Assembly: GCA_012927595.1 (NCBI GenBank)
Contig: JABBOW010000033.1
Span: 34,310-98,309 of the forward strand
Length of the DNA: 64,000 nucleotides
From: Cellulomonas sp.
GTDB lineage: Bacteria > Actinomycetota > Actinomycetes > Actinomycetales > Cellulomonadaceae
Reading direction: 5' to 3'
Shown here: positions 8,422 to 17,088 of the stretch, in pieces
Layout of the letters: each line of letters opens with the position of its first letter
Numbering within the stretch: the first letter of the stretch is position 1
Program-made: the position numbers and the translations under genes
The notes under the pieces: generated by a model
What the model was told of the DNA's origin: nothing
The model's database searches: none
What the model saw: the letters and a program-made list of their open reading frames with translations, nothing else

Positions 8422-9081
8422 GTGCGCGGACGCTCCGACGTCCTCGAGCCGGCCATCCTGGGCCTGCTCCACCAGACCCCCATGCACGGCTATGAGCTGC
8501 GCAAGCGCCTGAACGTCGTACTCGGCTCGTTCAGGGCGCTGTCCTACGGCTCGCTGTACCCGTGCCTCCGCTCGCTCGTCGAGCAGGGCTGGATCATCGG
8601 CTCCGACTCCCCCTCGGCACCACCGCATGCCCTGACCGGCAAGCGCGGCCGCATCGTCTACGAGCTGACCGCGGACGGCAAGGAGAAGTTCCAGGAGATC
8701 CTCTCCTCGTCGGGCCCCGCCACGTGGGAGGACGAGAACTTCGACGTCCGCTTCGCGTTCTTCGCGCAGACCGACACCGAGACCCGCCTGCGGATCCTGG
8801 AGGGCCGGCGCAGCCGGCTCACCGAACGGCTCGAGACGATCCGGCAGTCGTTCACCCGGACCCGCGAGCGCGTGGACGAGTACACCCTCGAGCTCCAGCG
8901 GCACGGCCTCGAGCAGGTCGAGCGCGAGGTGCGCTGGCTTGACGGCCTCATCGACAACGAGCGCGGGAACGACCGCGTCCGTATCCATGGCATCGGCCGC
9001 CCGGCCGTTGTCGACACCCCCCATGCTGACGACGGCGCACCCACCGTCCCGGCAGACACAACCGAGAAGGAGCGAGGATGA
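8422..9081 (+). CDS. PadR-family transcriptional regulator
   Basis: Winged-helix repressor of 219 residues. The PadR domain spans about 1-95 ([40 protein letters not shown]). A C-terminal dimerisation coiled coil (PadR_C/Vir-type) spans about 100-190. GTG 8422 is chosen for the AGGAGGT at 8410-8416; the longer open frame upstream runs through the operator. Its stop overlaps the ino1 ATG (ATGA), so the two are translationally coupled. A PadR gene next to the inositol-phosphate synthase gene is conserved in actinobacteria, including mycobacteria, and probably controls it. Confidence 0.92.
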   Translation: MRGRSDVLEPAILGLLHQTPMHGYELRKRLNVVLGSFRALSYGSLYPCLRSLVEQGWIIGSDSPSAPPHALTGKRGRIVYELTADGKEKFQEILSSSGPATWEDENFDVRFAFFAQTDTETRLRILEGRRSRLTERLETIRQSFTRTRERVDEYTLELQRHGLEQVEREVRWLDGLIDNERGNDRVRIHGIGRPAVVDTPHADDGAPTVPADTTEKERG

Positions 9082-10157
9082 CTTCCATCCGCGTAGCCAT
9101 CGTCGGCGTCGGCAACTGCGCCGCGTCGCTGATCCAGGGCGTCCACTTCTACGCCGACGCCGACCCGAGCAGCACCGTGCCCGGCCTCATGCACGTGCAG
9201 TTCGGCCCGTACCACGTGCGTGACCTCGAGTTCGTCGCCGCGTTCGACGTCGACGCGAAGAAGGTCGGCTTCGACCTGTCCGAGGCCATCACCGCGTCGG
9301 AGAACAACACGATCAAGTTCGCTGACGTCCCGCCGCTCGGCGTGACGGTCCAGCGCGGTCACACCTACGACGGCCTCGGCAAGTACTACTCCGAGACCAT
9401 CGAGCAGTCGGACGCCGAGCCCGTCGACGTCGTGCAGGTGCTCAAGGACCGCAAGGTCGACGTGCTCGTCTCCTACCTCCCGGTGGGCTCCGAGATCGCA
9501 GACAAGTTCTATGCACAGTGCGCGATCGACGCCAAGGTCGCGTTCGTCAACGCGCTGCCCGTCTTCATCGCGTCGGACCCCGAGTGGGCCGCGAAGTTCG
9601 AGGCTGCCGGCGTGCCGATCATCGGCGACGACATCAAGTCGCAGGTCGGCGCGACCATCACGCACCGTGTGCTCGCGCGTCTGTTCGAGGACCGCGGCGT
9701 CATCCTGGACCGCACGTACCAGCTGAACGTCGGCGGCAACATGGACTTCAAGAACATGTTGGAACGCGACCGCCTGATGTCCAAGAAGATCTCCAAGACG
9801 CAGTCGGTCACGTCGAACATGGACCACAAGCTCGACCCGCGCAACGTGCACATCGGCCCGTCGGACTACATCCAGTGGCTCGACGACCGCAAGTGGGCCT
9901 ACGTCCGCCTCGAGGGTCGCGCCTTCGGTGAGGTGCCCCTGAACCTCGAGTACAAGCTCGAGGTCTGGGACTCCCCCAACTCGGCCGGCATCATCATCGA
10001 CGCCGTCCGCGCCGCGATGATCGCGAAGGACCGCGGCATCGGCGGCCCGATCCTGTCCGCGGCGACGTACTTCATGAAGTCGCCGCCGGTCCAGCACGAG
10101 GACCAGGACGGGCGCAAGCTCGTCGAGGCCTTCATCCGCGGCGAGGTCGAGCGCTGA
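9078..10157 (+). CDS. ino1: Inositol-3-phosphate (myo-inositol-1-phosphate) synthase
   Basis: NAD-dependent conversion of glucose-6-phosphate to L-myo-inositol-1-phosphate, the first step toward phosphatidylinositol and mycothiol. 359 residues, the typical actinobacterial length. Rossmann motif [12 protein letters not shown] at about 6-17; active-site regions [35 protein letters not shown] and [10 protein letters not shown] with catalytic lysines. It overlaps padR by 4 bp with AAGGAGCGAGG upstream. Two hairpins follow it. Mycothiol need fits the redox genes nearby (trxBA). Confidence 0.97.
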   Translation: MTSIRVAIVGVGNCAASLIQGVHFYADADPSSTVPGLMHVQFGPYHVRDLEFVAAFDVDAKKVGFDLSEAITASENNTIKFADVPPLGVTVQRGHTYDGLGKYYSETIEQSDAEPVDVVQVLKDRKVDVLVSYLPVGSEIADKFYAQCAIDAKVAFVNALPVFIASDPEWAAKFEAAGVPIIGDDIKSQVGATITHRVLARLFEDRGVILDRTYQLNVGGNMDFKNMLERDRLMSKKISKTQSVTSNMDHKLDPRNVHIGPSDYIQWLDDRKWAYVRLEGRAFGEVPLNLEYKLEVWDSPNSAGIIIDAVRAAMIAKDRGIGGPILSAATYFMKSPPVQHEDQDGRKLVEAFIRGEVER

Positions 10158-10177
10158 CCCGCAGCACCCTGCGGGTC
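10156..10177 (+). terminator. Hairpin just after ino1
   Basis: A perfect 9-bp stem GACCCGCAG / CTGCGGGTC with a CACC loop overlaps the ino1 stop. It probably acts together with the next hairpin. Confidence 0.55.
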
Positions 10178-10212
10178 GAGGGGCCCGGCGAGCACGTCTC
10201 GCCGGGGCCCTC
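10178..10212 (+). terminator. Strong ino1 terminator hairpin
   Basis: A 15-bp stem (14 paired) GAGGGGCCCGGCGAG / CTCGCCGGGGCCCTC with loop CACGT. It is very stable and lies between ino1 and the moeZ-like gene. Confidence 0.75.
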
Positions 10213-10236
10213 GTCTGTCCGGCGTAGCGTGGACCC

Positions 10237-11430
10237 GTGTCACTACCACCCCTCGTCGAGCCTGCCGACGGCCTGAGCCCGGCCGAGCTGGCCCGCTACG
10301 CGCGGCACGTGATCATCCCCGGCCTCGGTCTCGACGGTCAGCGCCGGCTCAAGAACGCCCGGGTCCTCGTCGTGGGCGCGGGCGGTCTCGGCTCCCCGGC
10401 CCTGCTCTACCTCGCGGCTGCGGGCGTGGGGACCCTCGGGATCGTGGACGACGACGATGTCGAGCTCTCGAACCTCCAGCGGCAGGTCATCCACGGGTCC
10501 GACGACGTCGGCCGGGCCAAGGTCGACAGCGCGCGCGACGCGATCTGTTCCGTCAACCCGCTCGTCGACGTCGTGACCCATCACGTGCGGCTCGACGCCT
10601 CGAACGCCCTCGAGATCCTCGCGGCGTATGACCTCGTCCTAGACGGCGCCGACAACTTCGCGACCCGCTACCTCGTGAACGACGCGTGCGCGATGCTCGG
10701 CAAGCCGTGCGTGTGGGGCTCGATCCTGCGGTTCGACGGCCAGACGACGGTGTTCTGGGCCGATCCCCCTGCGGGCAGCGGGGTCGAGGGCGTCCAGTAC
10801 CGCGACGTGTTCCCGAACCCGCCGGCGCCGGGCACCGTGCCGTCGTGCGCTCAGGGCGGCGTCCTCGGCGTCCTGTGCGCGGCAATCGGCTCGGTCATGG
10901 CCAACGAGGCCGTCAAGCTCATCACGGGCCTCGGCGAGCCGCTGCTGGGCCGGCTGCTCACGTTCGACGCGCTGAGCGCGCGGTGGCGTGAGATCCAGGT
11001 CCGTCCCGACCCGCGCCGGGCTCCCGCAGGCCGCCTCGAGGACATCGAGCTCGCTTGCGGTGTCCCGGCTGCCGCTGCGGCCGGGTCCAACGACGTCCTG
11101 CCCACGATCTCCGCTCCCCGGCTCGCGGAACGGCTCGCCGCGCGCGACCGCGGCGCCGACGACTTCGACCTCGTCGACGTGCGGGAGCCCGCCGAGCACG
11201 ACCTCGTCGCGATCCCCGGCGCGAGGCTCGTGCCCCGCGCCGGGTTCCTCGACGGATCGGCGTTCGCACTGATCGACCCCGACCGGGAGCTGATCCTGCA
11301 CTGCCGGTCGGGCGTGCGCTCGGCCGAGGTCCTGGCCCTCGCCACCGCGCGCGGGTTCGACGCGCGGCACCTCGACGGCGGGGTGCTTGCGTGGGTCGAT
11401 CTCGTGGAGCCCGACAAGCCGCGCTACTGA
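10237..11430 (+). CDS. moeZ: Molybdopterin-synthase sulfurylase MoeB/MoeZ with rhodanese domain
   Basis: Adenylates and sulfurates the C-terminal Gly of MoaD-like sulfur carriers for molybdopterin synthesis; homologues also serve thiamine or cysteine sulfur carriers. 397 residues. The ThiF/MoeB E1-like domain spans about 15-255 (VLVVGAGGLGSPALLYLAAAG, DDVELSNLQRQ, DGADNFATRY, VPSCAQGGVLG). A rhodanese domain spans about 290-395 with active-site Cys in LHCRSGVRS. GTG start at 10237. It opens the molybdoenzyme block and faces moaC convergently. Confidence 0.93.
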   Translation: MSLPPLVEPADGLSPAELARYARHVIIPGLGLDGQRRLKNARVLVVGAGGLGSPALLYLAAAGVGTLGIVDDDDVELSNLQRQVIHGSDDVGRAKVDSARDAICSVNPLVDVVTHHVRLDASNALEILAAYDLVLDGADNFATRYLVNDACAMLGKPCVWGSILRFDGQTTVFWADPPAGSGVEGVQYRDVFPNPPAPGTVPSCAQGGVLGVLCAAIGSVMANEAVKLITGLGEPLLGRLLTFDALSARWREIQVRPDPRRAPAGRLEDIELACGVPAAAAAGSNDVLPTISAPRLAERLAARDRGADDFDLVDVREPAEHDLVAIPGARLVPRAGFLDGSAFALIDPDRELILHCRSGVRSAEVLALATARGFDARHLDGGVLAWVDLVEPDKPRY

Positions 11431-11456
11431 TCCGACGGCGTGGCCGGCGGGCCGGG

Positions 11457-11945
11457 TCACTCGTCGGGGTTGCGCCGCCAGGTGCCGCTTCGACCGCCGG
11501 TCTTCTCCTCGACGCGGATGTCGGTGATGACGGCTGCCCGGTCGACAGCCTTGATCATGTCGATGATCGTCAGCCCGGCCGCCGCCACGCAGGTCAGGGC
11601 CTCCATCTCAACGCCCGTCCGGTCCGCCGTCCGGACCGTCGCCAGGATCGCCACCCCGGCGTCGGTCACGTCGAGGTCGACGACGACGCCGTGGATGGCG
11701 ATGGGGTGGCACAGCGGCACGAGGTCGGGCGTCCGCTTCGCTGCCTGGATGCCCGCGATGCGCGCGACGGCCAGTGCGTCGCCCTTCGGGACCCCTTCGC
11801 CCCGCAGGAGCGAGACGACGTGCGCGGTCGTGTGCACGAACCCGGTCGCGGTCGCACTGCGGACCGTGACGTCCTTGGCGCTGACGTCGACCATGCGCGC
11901 GGCACCGCGCCCGTCGACGTGCGTCAGCTCGCCGTGCTCAGTCAC
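11457..11945 (-). CDS. moaC: Cyclic pyranopterin monophosphate synthase MoaC
   Basis: Second enzyme of molybdopterin synthesis, acting after MoaA on the 3',8-cyclo-GTP product. 162 residues, the usual length. Conserved motifs DLVPLCHPI, GVEMEALT and DMIKAVDR are all present. Its start overlaps the stop of the upstream TetR gene by 4 bp, an unusual pairing since TetR presumably controls the divergent exporter. No moaA, moaE or moeA is in the window, so the rest of the pathway is elsewhere. Confidence 0.95.
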   Translation of the reverse strand: MTEHGELTHVDGRGAARMVDVSAKDVTVRSATATGFVHTTAHVVSLLRGEGVPKGDALAVARIAGIQAAKRTPDLVPLCHPIAIHGVVVDLDVTDAGVAILATVRTADRTGVEMEALTCVAAAGLTIIDMIKAVDRAAVITDIRVEEKTGGRSGTWRRNPDE

Positions 11946-12631
11946 TGTCGTTCTCCTTGCATGTCTCGGATCGCCGGGTCCGGCGCACCGGTCCCCGCCC
12001 GCCCGGCTGGCCCGACACTACCCACGTCCGACGACCTCTCCGGCGGCCACGCCTGGCAGCCAGGCCGCGCGAGCGCGTTCCAGATCCACACGGCTACCTG
12101 CTCGGGAGGGACGGGATCGGTCGACTCGAGCCACGCGATGAGCATGCCGAGCAGCGACCCAGCCACGGCGGCGGCAGCGATCTCGACCGGCATCCCCAGG
12201 TCTGCCTCGTCCTGGCCGTACTGCGCGTAGCCGGTCATGGCCACCGCGGCGATCCGGTTCCGCAGGCGGGCGACGGCGATCGACGAGCCGTGCTCGCCGA
12301 GGGCCAGCCGGTAGAGCGCTGCGTGCGCGTACACGTGGCGGGTGTAGCGCAGCACGAGCTCGGGAGGCGCGGTGTCGCCGGGGATCGCGGCAGCGTCGAG
12401 GGACGCGAGGTCTGCCCCGACCGCGGCGGCCTGCGCGTCGAGTGCGTCCGCGAGCAGGGTCTCCCTGTCGCTGTAGTGCTGGTAGAACGAGCTCCGGTTG
12501 ACCTCGGCGTGGTCGGCGATCTCGGCCACGGTGATCTCGTCGAGCGGCTGGTCACGCGTCAGGTCGAGCAGGGCCGTCTGGAGCATGCGACGGGTTCGCG
12601 CGATGCGTGGGTCCAGCTGCGGTGCTGTCAT
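11942..12631 (-). CDS. TetR/AcrR-family regulator
   Basis: Ligand-responsive repressor, 229 residues. The HTH spans about 15-60 (ITVAEIADHAEVNRSSFYQHYSDRETLLA), followed by an all-helical ligand-binding domain. ATG 12631 is chosen because of the GGAGGAGAG site upstream; extending the frame would enter the operator region. It is divergent from an MMPL exporter and likely represses it and itself through repeats at 12668-12724. It is translationally coupled to moaC. Confidence 0.92.
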   Translation of the reverse strand: MTAPQLDPRIARTRRMLQTALLDLTRDQPLDEITVAEIADHAEVNRSSFYQHYSDRETLLADALDAQAAAVGADLASLDAAAIPGDTAPPELVLRYTRHVYAHAALYRLALGEHGSSIAVARLRNRIAAVAMTGYAQYGQDEADLGMPVEIAAAAVAGSLLGMLIAWLESTDPVPPEQVAVWIWNALARPGCQAWPPERSSDVGSVGPAGRAGTGAPDPAIRDMQGERQ

Positions 12632-12667
12632 GTCCCGCTCTCCTCCCGAGATCATGGGGCTCCTGCG

Positions 12668-12724
12668 CTCCTGAAATGCCGAACGACATCTGTCGGATAT
12701 CCTACGTCTGTCGGACTTCAGGAG
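12668..12724. promoter_or_regulatory. Putative TetR operator in the TetR/MMPL divergent promoter
   Basis: The spacer has an 8-bp inverted repeat CTCCTGAA (12668-12675) / TTCAGGAG (12717-12724) enclosing two direct copies of CTGTCGGA (12690-12697 and 12708-12715), 18 bp apart. Position and symmetry suit TetR control; which element is bound is unknown. Confidence 0.5.
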
Positions 12725-12735
12725 ATGAGGATCTC

Positions 12736-14943
12736 GTGGCAACTGCCCTGTACAGGCTCGGCCGCTTCGCCATGCGACGCCGGTGGTACGTGCTGCTGGC
12801 GTGGCTGCTCGTGCTCGCGGGCGTCGGGACGGCGGCCGTCAGCGGCGGCGGGTCGTTCTCGGACTCGTTCTCGATCCCGGGCACCGAGTCGGCGCGGGCG
12901 CAGACGGTGCTCGCGGAGCGGTTCGGCAGCCAGTTCGCCCAGGAGGCCGCGTCGTCGAGCCGTGAAGGGTCCACGACGACCCCGGCCACCGCGCGTGTGA
13001 TCCTGGCTCCCCCCGCCGGCACCACGGTCATGGACCCCGCGACCGCCCAGGCGGCGGGGGCGTTCCTCGCACAGGCCGGTGCCGTCGACGGCGTCACCGG
13101 CGTGAGCGACCCGTTCACCGCCCGGACGATCGCCCCGAACGGCTCGGCCCTCTACGCGGACGTGCAGCTCGCCGCGCCGTCGGCGGACGTCCCCGCAGCC
13201 ACCCTCACCGGCCTCAGGGCTGTGGTCAGCGCCGCTCGGGACGGCGGCTGGCGAGCCACGATCAGCGGCGGACCGTTCGCCCCGGCGCTCAAGATCATCT
13301 CCGGCACCGAGTCCGTCGGTCTGCTCGCCGCCCTCGTCGTCCTCGTGGTCACACTCGGCTCGCTCCTCGCGGCCGGCATGCCGATCGTCACCGCCCTCCT
13401 CGGTGTGGCCATCGGCGCCGCCGGGATCCTCGGCGTGGCGGCGTTCACCGACGTGTCCTCCGCGACCCTCGCGCTCGCCCTCATGCTCGGGCTTGCGGTC
13501 GGTATCGACTACGCGCTGTTCATCCTGTCGCGGTACCGCACGCTCCTCGCCGAGGGCAGCACCCCGCTCGACGCCGTCGGGCGCGCGGTCGGGACCGCCG
13601 GCAGTGCAGTGGTCTTCGCGGGGGTCACCGTGATCATCGCCTCGGCCGGGCTGACCGTGGTCGGGATCCCGTTCCTCGGGACCATGGGCATCGCCGCCGC
13701 GGCCACCGTGGCGGTCGCCGTGCTCATCGCGATCACCCTGCTGCCGGCGCTGCTCGGCTTCGCGGGTACCCGGCTGAGCCCGCGTCGGGCCCGCGCGGCG
13801 GACAACGAGGACGACGACGCGATCGTCGCCAGCAGGTGGGGACGACTGGTGACCGGTCACCCCGTCATGGTGATCGTCGCTGGGATCGCCGTCATCGGCA
13901 CCCTGGCGATCCCCGCCCTCAGCCTGCGCCTGGGCCTGCCCGACGCCAGCCAGTTCCCGGCGAGCACCAACGCGCGCCAGGCCTACGACCTCCAGGCGGA
14001 CACGTTCGGACCCGGGTTCAACGGACCGCTCGTCGTCCTCGTCGACTCGCCCGCCGGTGGGGCGGCCCATGCTGCCGCGACCGTCGCCGAACGCCTCGGC
14101 ACCCTCGCCGACGTCGCCCTCGTCGCACCTCCCATCCCCAACCGTGCCGGCGATGCCGCCATCGTCACCGTGATCCCGACCGGCGGGCCCAACAGCGAGC
14201 AGACCGCGACGCTCGTGCACGCGATCAGGGCCGAGCGTGCCGACCTCGAGCGCGCCACGAGCGCCGACATCACGGTCACCGGCGCGGCCGCCGCAAACAT
14301 CGATATCTCAGCGAAGCTCGCCTCTGCGCTGCCGGCGTTCCTGCTGCTCGTCGTCGGGCTCGCGCTCGTCCTGCTTCTCATCGCCTTCCGCTCGATCCTC
14401 GTGCCCGTCACCGCGGCCATCGGCTTTCTGCTGTCCGTCGGCGCCTCGTTCGGTGCGACCGTCGCGGTCTACCAGTGGGGGTGGCTCGCCGCCGTGTTCA
14501 ACGTCAGCGGGCCTGGTCCGCTCCTGAGCTTCATGCCGGTGCTGCTCGTCGGGGTGCTGTTCGGGCTGGCCATGGACTACGAGGTGTTCCTCGTCTCGCG
14601 GATGCGGGAGGACTTCGTGCACGGCGCTACCGCTCGCCGCGCCGTCATCGTCGGGTTCGAGCACGGCTCGAGGGTGGTCGTCGCAGCGGCGATCATCATG
14701 GCGTCCGTCTTCGTTGCCTTCGTCTTCGGCGGCAGCACGACGATCGCCCCGATCGCCTTCGCGCTCGGCGTCGGCATCCTCGTCGACGCGCTCATCGTCC
14801 GGATGACGCTCATCCCGGCGGCCATGACGCTGCTCGGGAGCGCCGCCTGGTGGCTACCCCGCTGGCTCGACCGGGCGCTGCCGTCCGTCGACATCGAGGG
14901 AGCTCGGCTCAGCCGACAGCTCGCCAAGGTGCCCACGCTCTAG
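12736..14943 (+). CDS. MMPL-family RND-type exporter
   Basis: Proton-driven membrane exporter of 735 residues. Two MMPL halves each carry one TM, a large extracytoplasmic domain and a five-TM bundle (for example LALALMLGLAVGIDYALFILSRYR and VLLVGVLFGLAMDYEVFLVSRMRED). The paired GIDY and AMDY aspartates are the proton-relay positions. GTG 12736 follows GGAGATGAGG. Divergent TetR suggests a drug- or lipid-inducible pump. Its last 90 bp overlap antisense with the ferredoxin gene. Confidence 0.93.
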   Translation: MATALYRLGRFAMRRRWYVLLAWLLVLAGVGTAAVSGGGSFSDSFSIPGTESARAQTVLAERFGSQFAQEAASSSREGSTTTPATARVILAPPAGTTVMDPATAQAAGAFLAQAGAVDGVTGVSDPFTARTIAPNGSALYADVQLAAPSADVPAATLTGLRAVVSAARDGGWRATISGGPFAPALKIISGTESVGLLAALVVLVVTLGSLLAAGMPIVTALLGVAIGAAGILGVAAFTDVSSATLALALMLGLAVGIDYALFILSRYRTLLAEGSTPLDAVGRAVGTAGSAVVFAGVTVIIASAGLTVVGIPFLGTMGIAAAATVAVAVLIAITLLPALLGFAGTRLSPRRARAADNEDDDAIVASRWGRLVTGHPVMVIVAGIAVIGTLAIPALSLRLGLPDASQFPASTNARQAYDLQADTFGPGFNGPLVVLVDSPAGGAAHAAATVAERLGTLADVALVAPPIPNRAGDAAIVTVIPTGGPNSEQTATLVHAIRAERADLERATSADITVTGAAAANIDISAKLASALPAFLLLVVGLALVLLLIAFRSILVPVTAAIGFLLSVGASFGATVAVYQWGWLAAVFNVSGPGPLLSFMPVLLVGVLFGLAMDYEVFLVSRMREDFVHGATARRAVIVGFEHGSRVVVAAAIIMASVFVAFVFGGSTTIAPIAFALGVGILVDALIVRMTLIPAAMTLLGSAAWWLPRWLDRALPSVDIEGARLSRQLAKVPTL

Positions 14944-15858
14944 CATGCGGACATCCCTGATGTCTGTGCCGGGCATCGTGAAGCCCGGCGGGAGCGCCGA
15001 CCCGAACGGGTTGCTGCGCCGGTAGGTGCACGTCGGGCAGCAGCGGTTGCCGCTCGTCGTCGGGAACGAGGTCCCGCAGCGCTCGCACCGTGCCGTCGTC
15101 AGGGTCGCCACCCCGACCTCGCGGTCCACGAGCAGCTCGGACCAGGGCCAAGGACCGACCGCTCCCAGCACGCCGGTCGGGCACAGGTCGATGCAGCTCC
15201 GGCACCCCGTGCACGCCGCCGGGGTCTGCAGCAGCGTGCTGATCGCGATCCCGCCGCCGCCAGAACCGTGCTGGATCCGCAGCGCACCCGGCGGGCAGGC
15301 CAGCACGCAGACATCGCACGCCGTGCACCCGTGCCCGGTCAGCCGTAGGGACGGCGCGTCGAGCTCGGTCAGCTCACGGGTTGCGGTCGGGACGAGTGCA
15401 CGGACCGCCGACACGAGGCGGGTGTGCGGGTCGTCGTCGGGCACGGGAAGGGTGCGCGCGACGCCCCCGGCCAGGCCGAGGAGCAGACGACGCGGAACAG
15501 GCAGCCCATCAGCCTCGAGCACCGTCCGGCGCGCTTCGGCGGGATCGTCGGTCTCGACGGTGACGCGGTCGACCCCGCCCGCACGGAGCATGCGCACCAC
15601 CGGATCGACCCGTGCGGCCCCCGCCGCCGGGTCGCTGCACCCGTCCAGCCGGACAGCGACGCTATGGGCACCGACGAGCAGCAGCTCGACGAGCTCGTGG
15701 GCGGCGACATCCCGGACGCATGCGGACAGCCGCACGACCGTCCGGTCGGGCTCACCGGGCGACGGGTCGGGATGCTCGGCGCACACGAGCTCGAGGTCCC
15801 GCTCGTCCACCTCGTGGGCGAGCCAGGACTGCAGCGCGTGCAGGCCTCCGGTCGTCAT
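14854..15858 (-). CDS. Dicluster ferredoxin with C-terminal zinc-ribbon-like tail, coupled to TorD
   Basis: 334 residues. The first about 165 residues match nothing I recognise. Two [4Fe-4S] motifs follow: CTACDVCVLACPPGALRI and CTGCRSCIDLCPTGVLG. The tail has two CxxC pairs, CERCGTSF and CCPTC, about 12 residues apart, a likely zinc ribbon or rubredoxin-like site. ATG 15858 overlaps the torD stop (ATGA). It has no signal peptide, so it is cytoplasmic. Its role may be electron delivery or cluster/cofactor loading for the DmsABC enzyme. The 3' end overlaps the convergent MMPL gene by 90 bp. Confidence 0.85.
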   Translation of the reverse strand: MTTGGLHALQSWLAHEVDERDLELVCAEHPDPSPGEPDRTVVRLSACVRDVAAHELVELLLVGAHSVAVRLDGCSDPAAGAARVDPVVRMLRAGGVDRVTVETDDPAEARRTVLEADGLPVPRRLLLGLAGGVARTLPVPDDDPHTRLVSAVRALVPTATRELTELDAPSLRLTGHGCTACDVCVLACPPGALRIQHGSGGGGIAISTLLQTPAACTGCRSCIDLCPTGVLGAVGPWPWSELLVDREVGVATLTTARCERCGTSFPTTSGNRCCPTCTYRRSNPFGSALPPGFTMPGTDIRDVRMLERGHLGELSAEPSSLDVDGRQRPVEPAG

Positions 15859-16574
15859 GGCGCGCGCAGGAACGCGTCCTGCGCCGCAGCGAGAGCTCCG
15901 AGCCCGAGCGCGGCGACGCCCTGGTAGAAGTGGGTCGTGGCCCCCTGGGCCGCCTGCGTCAGGCACGTCGGGGCCCAGGCCAGCACGTGGTCGGCGAGGA
16001 ACGACCGGATCCCCCGCAGGACATGGGCCAGCTCGGCGTCGTCGGCGTCGTCCAGCGCGTCCATGCCCCGCACGCACAGCGTCGCCAGGAAGTTCACCTC
16101 GAGCCCGATGTGGTCGTCCGGCTCCTTGTTCAGGCGCGGGGCGGCCAGGCCGAACTCGGCGTACGCGGCGCGGACCAGCATGGTGTCGCGCTCGAAGACG
16201 AGGTGCTCCTCGGATCGGTGCACGGACTCGTAGGGCGGGGCGATCATGCGGTCCGGACCGAAGAACAGTCGGTTGTAGTCGCGCCGGACGGCGGTCGCGT
16301 CCTCGTGCGCCTGCGCCGACTCCTCGAGCAGCGCGCGCCCGTGCAGGCTCTCGCCGTCGTCCGTGACCGGCCACTGCGCCAGCTGGTCCGCCGCGCGCAC
16401 CCGGTCGACGAGCTCGGCTTCCGGCGCTTCGCCGAGCAGGCTCGCCAGCACGGTGAACACCGCGGCGAAGCGGTCCAGGGTCACCCCGAGGGCCTCTCGG
16501 TCCGCCATGAGCAGCCCGAGCTGCTCGTCGGCTTCAGACGCCGACGGGTCGGTCGGCTCGGCTGTCGTCGTCAT
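15855..16574 (-). CDS. TorD/DmsD-type molybdoenzyme chaperone
   Basis: Cytoplasmic chaperone that holds the Tat-exported molybdoenzyme precursor until its cofactor is inserted. 239 residues, all-helical. The family signature YNRLFFGP is present near residue 98, followed by PPYESVHR. ATG 16574 follows GAGAGGCA; longer upstream reading crosses the promoter. The likely client is the DmsA-type protein at 19023-21473. It is separated from dmsABC by the opposite-strand CMD/DUF6457 pair and is translationally coupled to the ferredoxin. Confidence 0.9.
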   Translation of the reverse strand: MTTTAEPTDPSASEADEQLGLLMADREALGVTLDRFAAVFTVLASLLGEAPEAELVDRVRAADQLAQWPVTDDGESLHGRALLEESAQAHEDATAVRRDYNRLFFGPDRMIAPPYESVHRSEEHLVFERDTMLVRAAYAEFGLAAPRLNKEPDDHIGLEVNFLATLCVRGMDALDDADDAELAHVLRGIRSFLADHVLAWAPTCLTQAAQGATTHFYQGVAALGLGALAAAQDAFLRAP

Positions 16575-16634
16575 CGTGACTGCCTCTCGGTGGGGATTCC
16601 CCTCCATCGTCGCCGACGTCCCGGCGGGGGCTGT

Positions 16635-16669
16635 GGGCCCTTCGCCCCAGCGACCGGGACCGCTGTCCC
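16635..16669. promoter_or_regulatory. Tandem DosR/DevR-like boxes in the torD/CMD divergent promoter
   Basis: Two 14-bp palindromic elements lie side by side: GGGCCCTTCGCCCC (16635-16648) and GGGACCGCTGTCCC (16656-16669). Their centres are 21 bp apart, two helical turns. Both fit the hypoxia regulator core GGGAC-N4-GTCCC at its most conserved positions (10 of 14 each by my count). They lie 61-139 bp from the torD and CMD starts. DosR control is inferred; no dosR gene is in the window. Confidence 0.5.
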
Positions 16670-16755
16670 GGGACGGCGGACGCCCGTCGTGCCACGATGA
16701 CGGCGTGTACAACCCCGTCGGAAGGCGGGGAGGTCCTGCCACGGAGGAGCCTGAC

Positions 16756-17088
16756 ATGCCTGAGATCCAGTCCGACCATCTCCCGGACGTCTACCTGGGC
16801 TTCCGGCAGCGGTTCGCCGACATCGCCGCCGGCCAGGACGCCCTTGCGCGGGCAGTCGACGCGGCCGGGCCGCTCGAGGAGAAGACCAAGCGCCTGGTCA
16901 AGCTGGGGATCGCAGTCGGCGCGCAGGCGGACGGCGCCGTCCGCTCCAACGTACGCAAGGCCCTTGCAGCCGGCGCGAGCATCGCGGAGATCGAGCAGGT
17001 CATCCTGCTCGCCATGACGACGCGCGGGTTCCCGGCGACCGTCGCCGCATGGCAGTGGATGAACGAGGTCGTGGGGGAGCAGGCATGA
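16756..17088 (+). CDS. Carboxymuconolactone decarboxylase (CMD/AhpD-like) family protein
   Basis: 110-residue single-domain CMD fold protein (EEKTKRLVKLGIAVGAQADG, RKALAAGASIAEIEQVILLA). The CxxC-His catalytic set of AhpD-type peroxidoreductases is absent: the segment where it would be reads AQADGAVRSNVRKA. It is therefore unlikely to be a thiol peroxidase partner. ATG 16756 follows GGAGGAG. Its stop overlaps the next start (ATGA). The setting inside the molybdoenzyme block and behind DosR-like boxes suggests a hypoxia-induced role, still undefined. Confidence 0.85.
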   Translation: MPEIQSDHLPDVYLGFRQRFADIAAGQDALARAVDAAGPLEEKTKRLVKLGIAVGAQADGAVRSNVRKALAAGASIAEIEQVILLAMTTRGFPATVAAWQWMNEVVGEQA

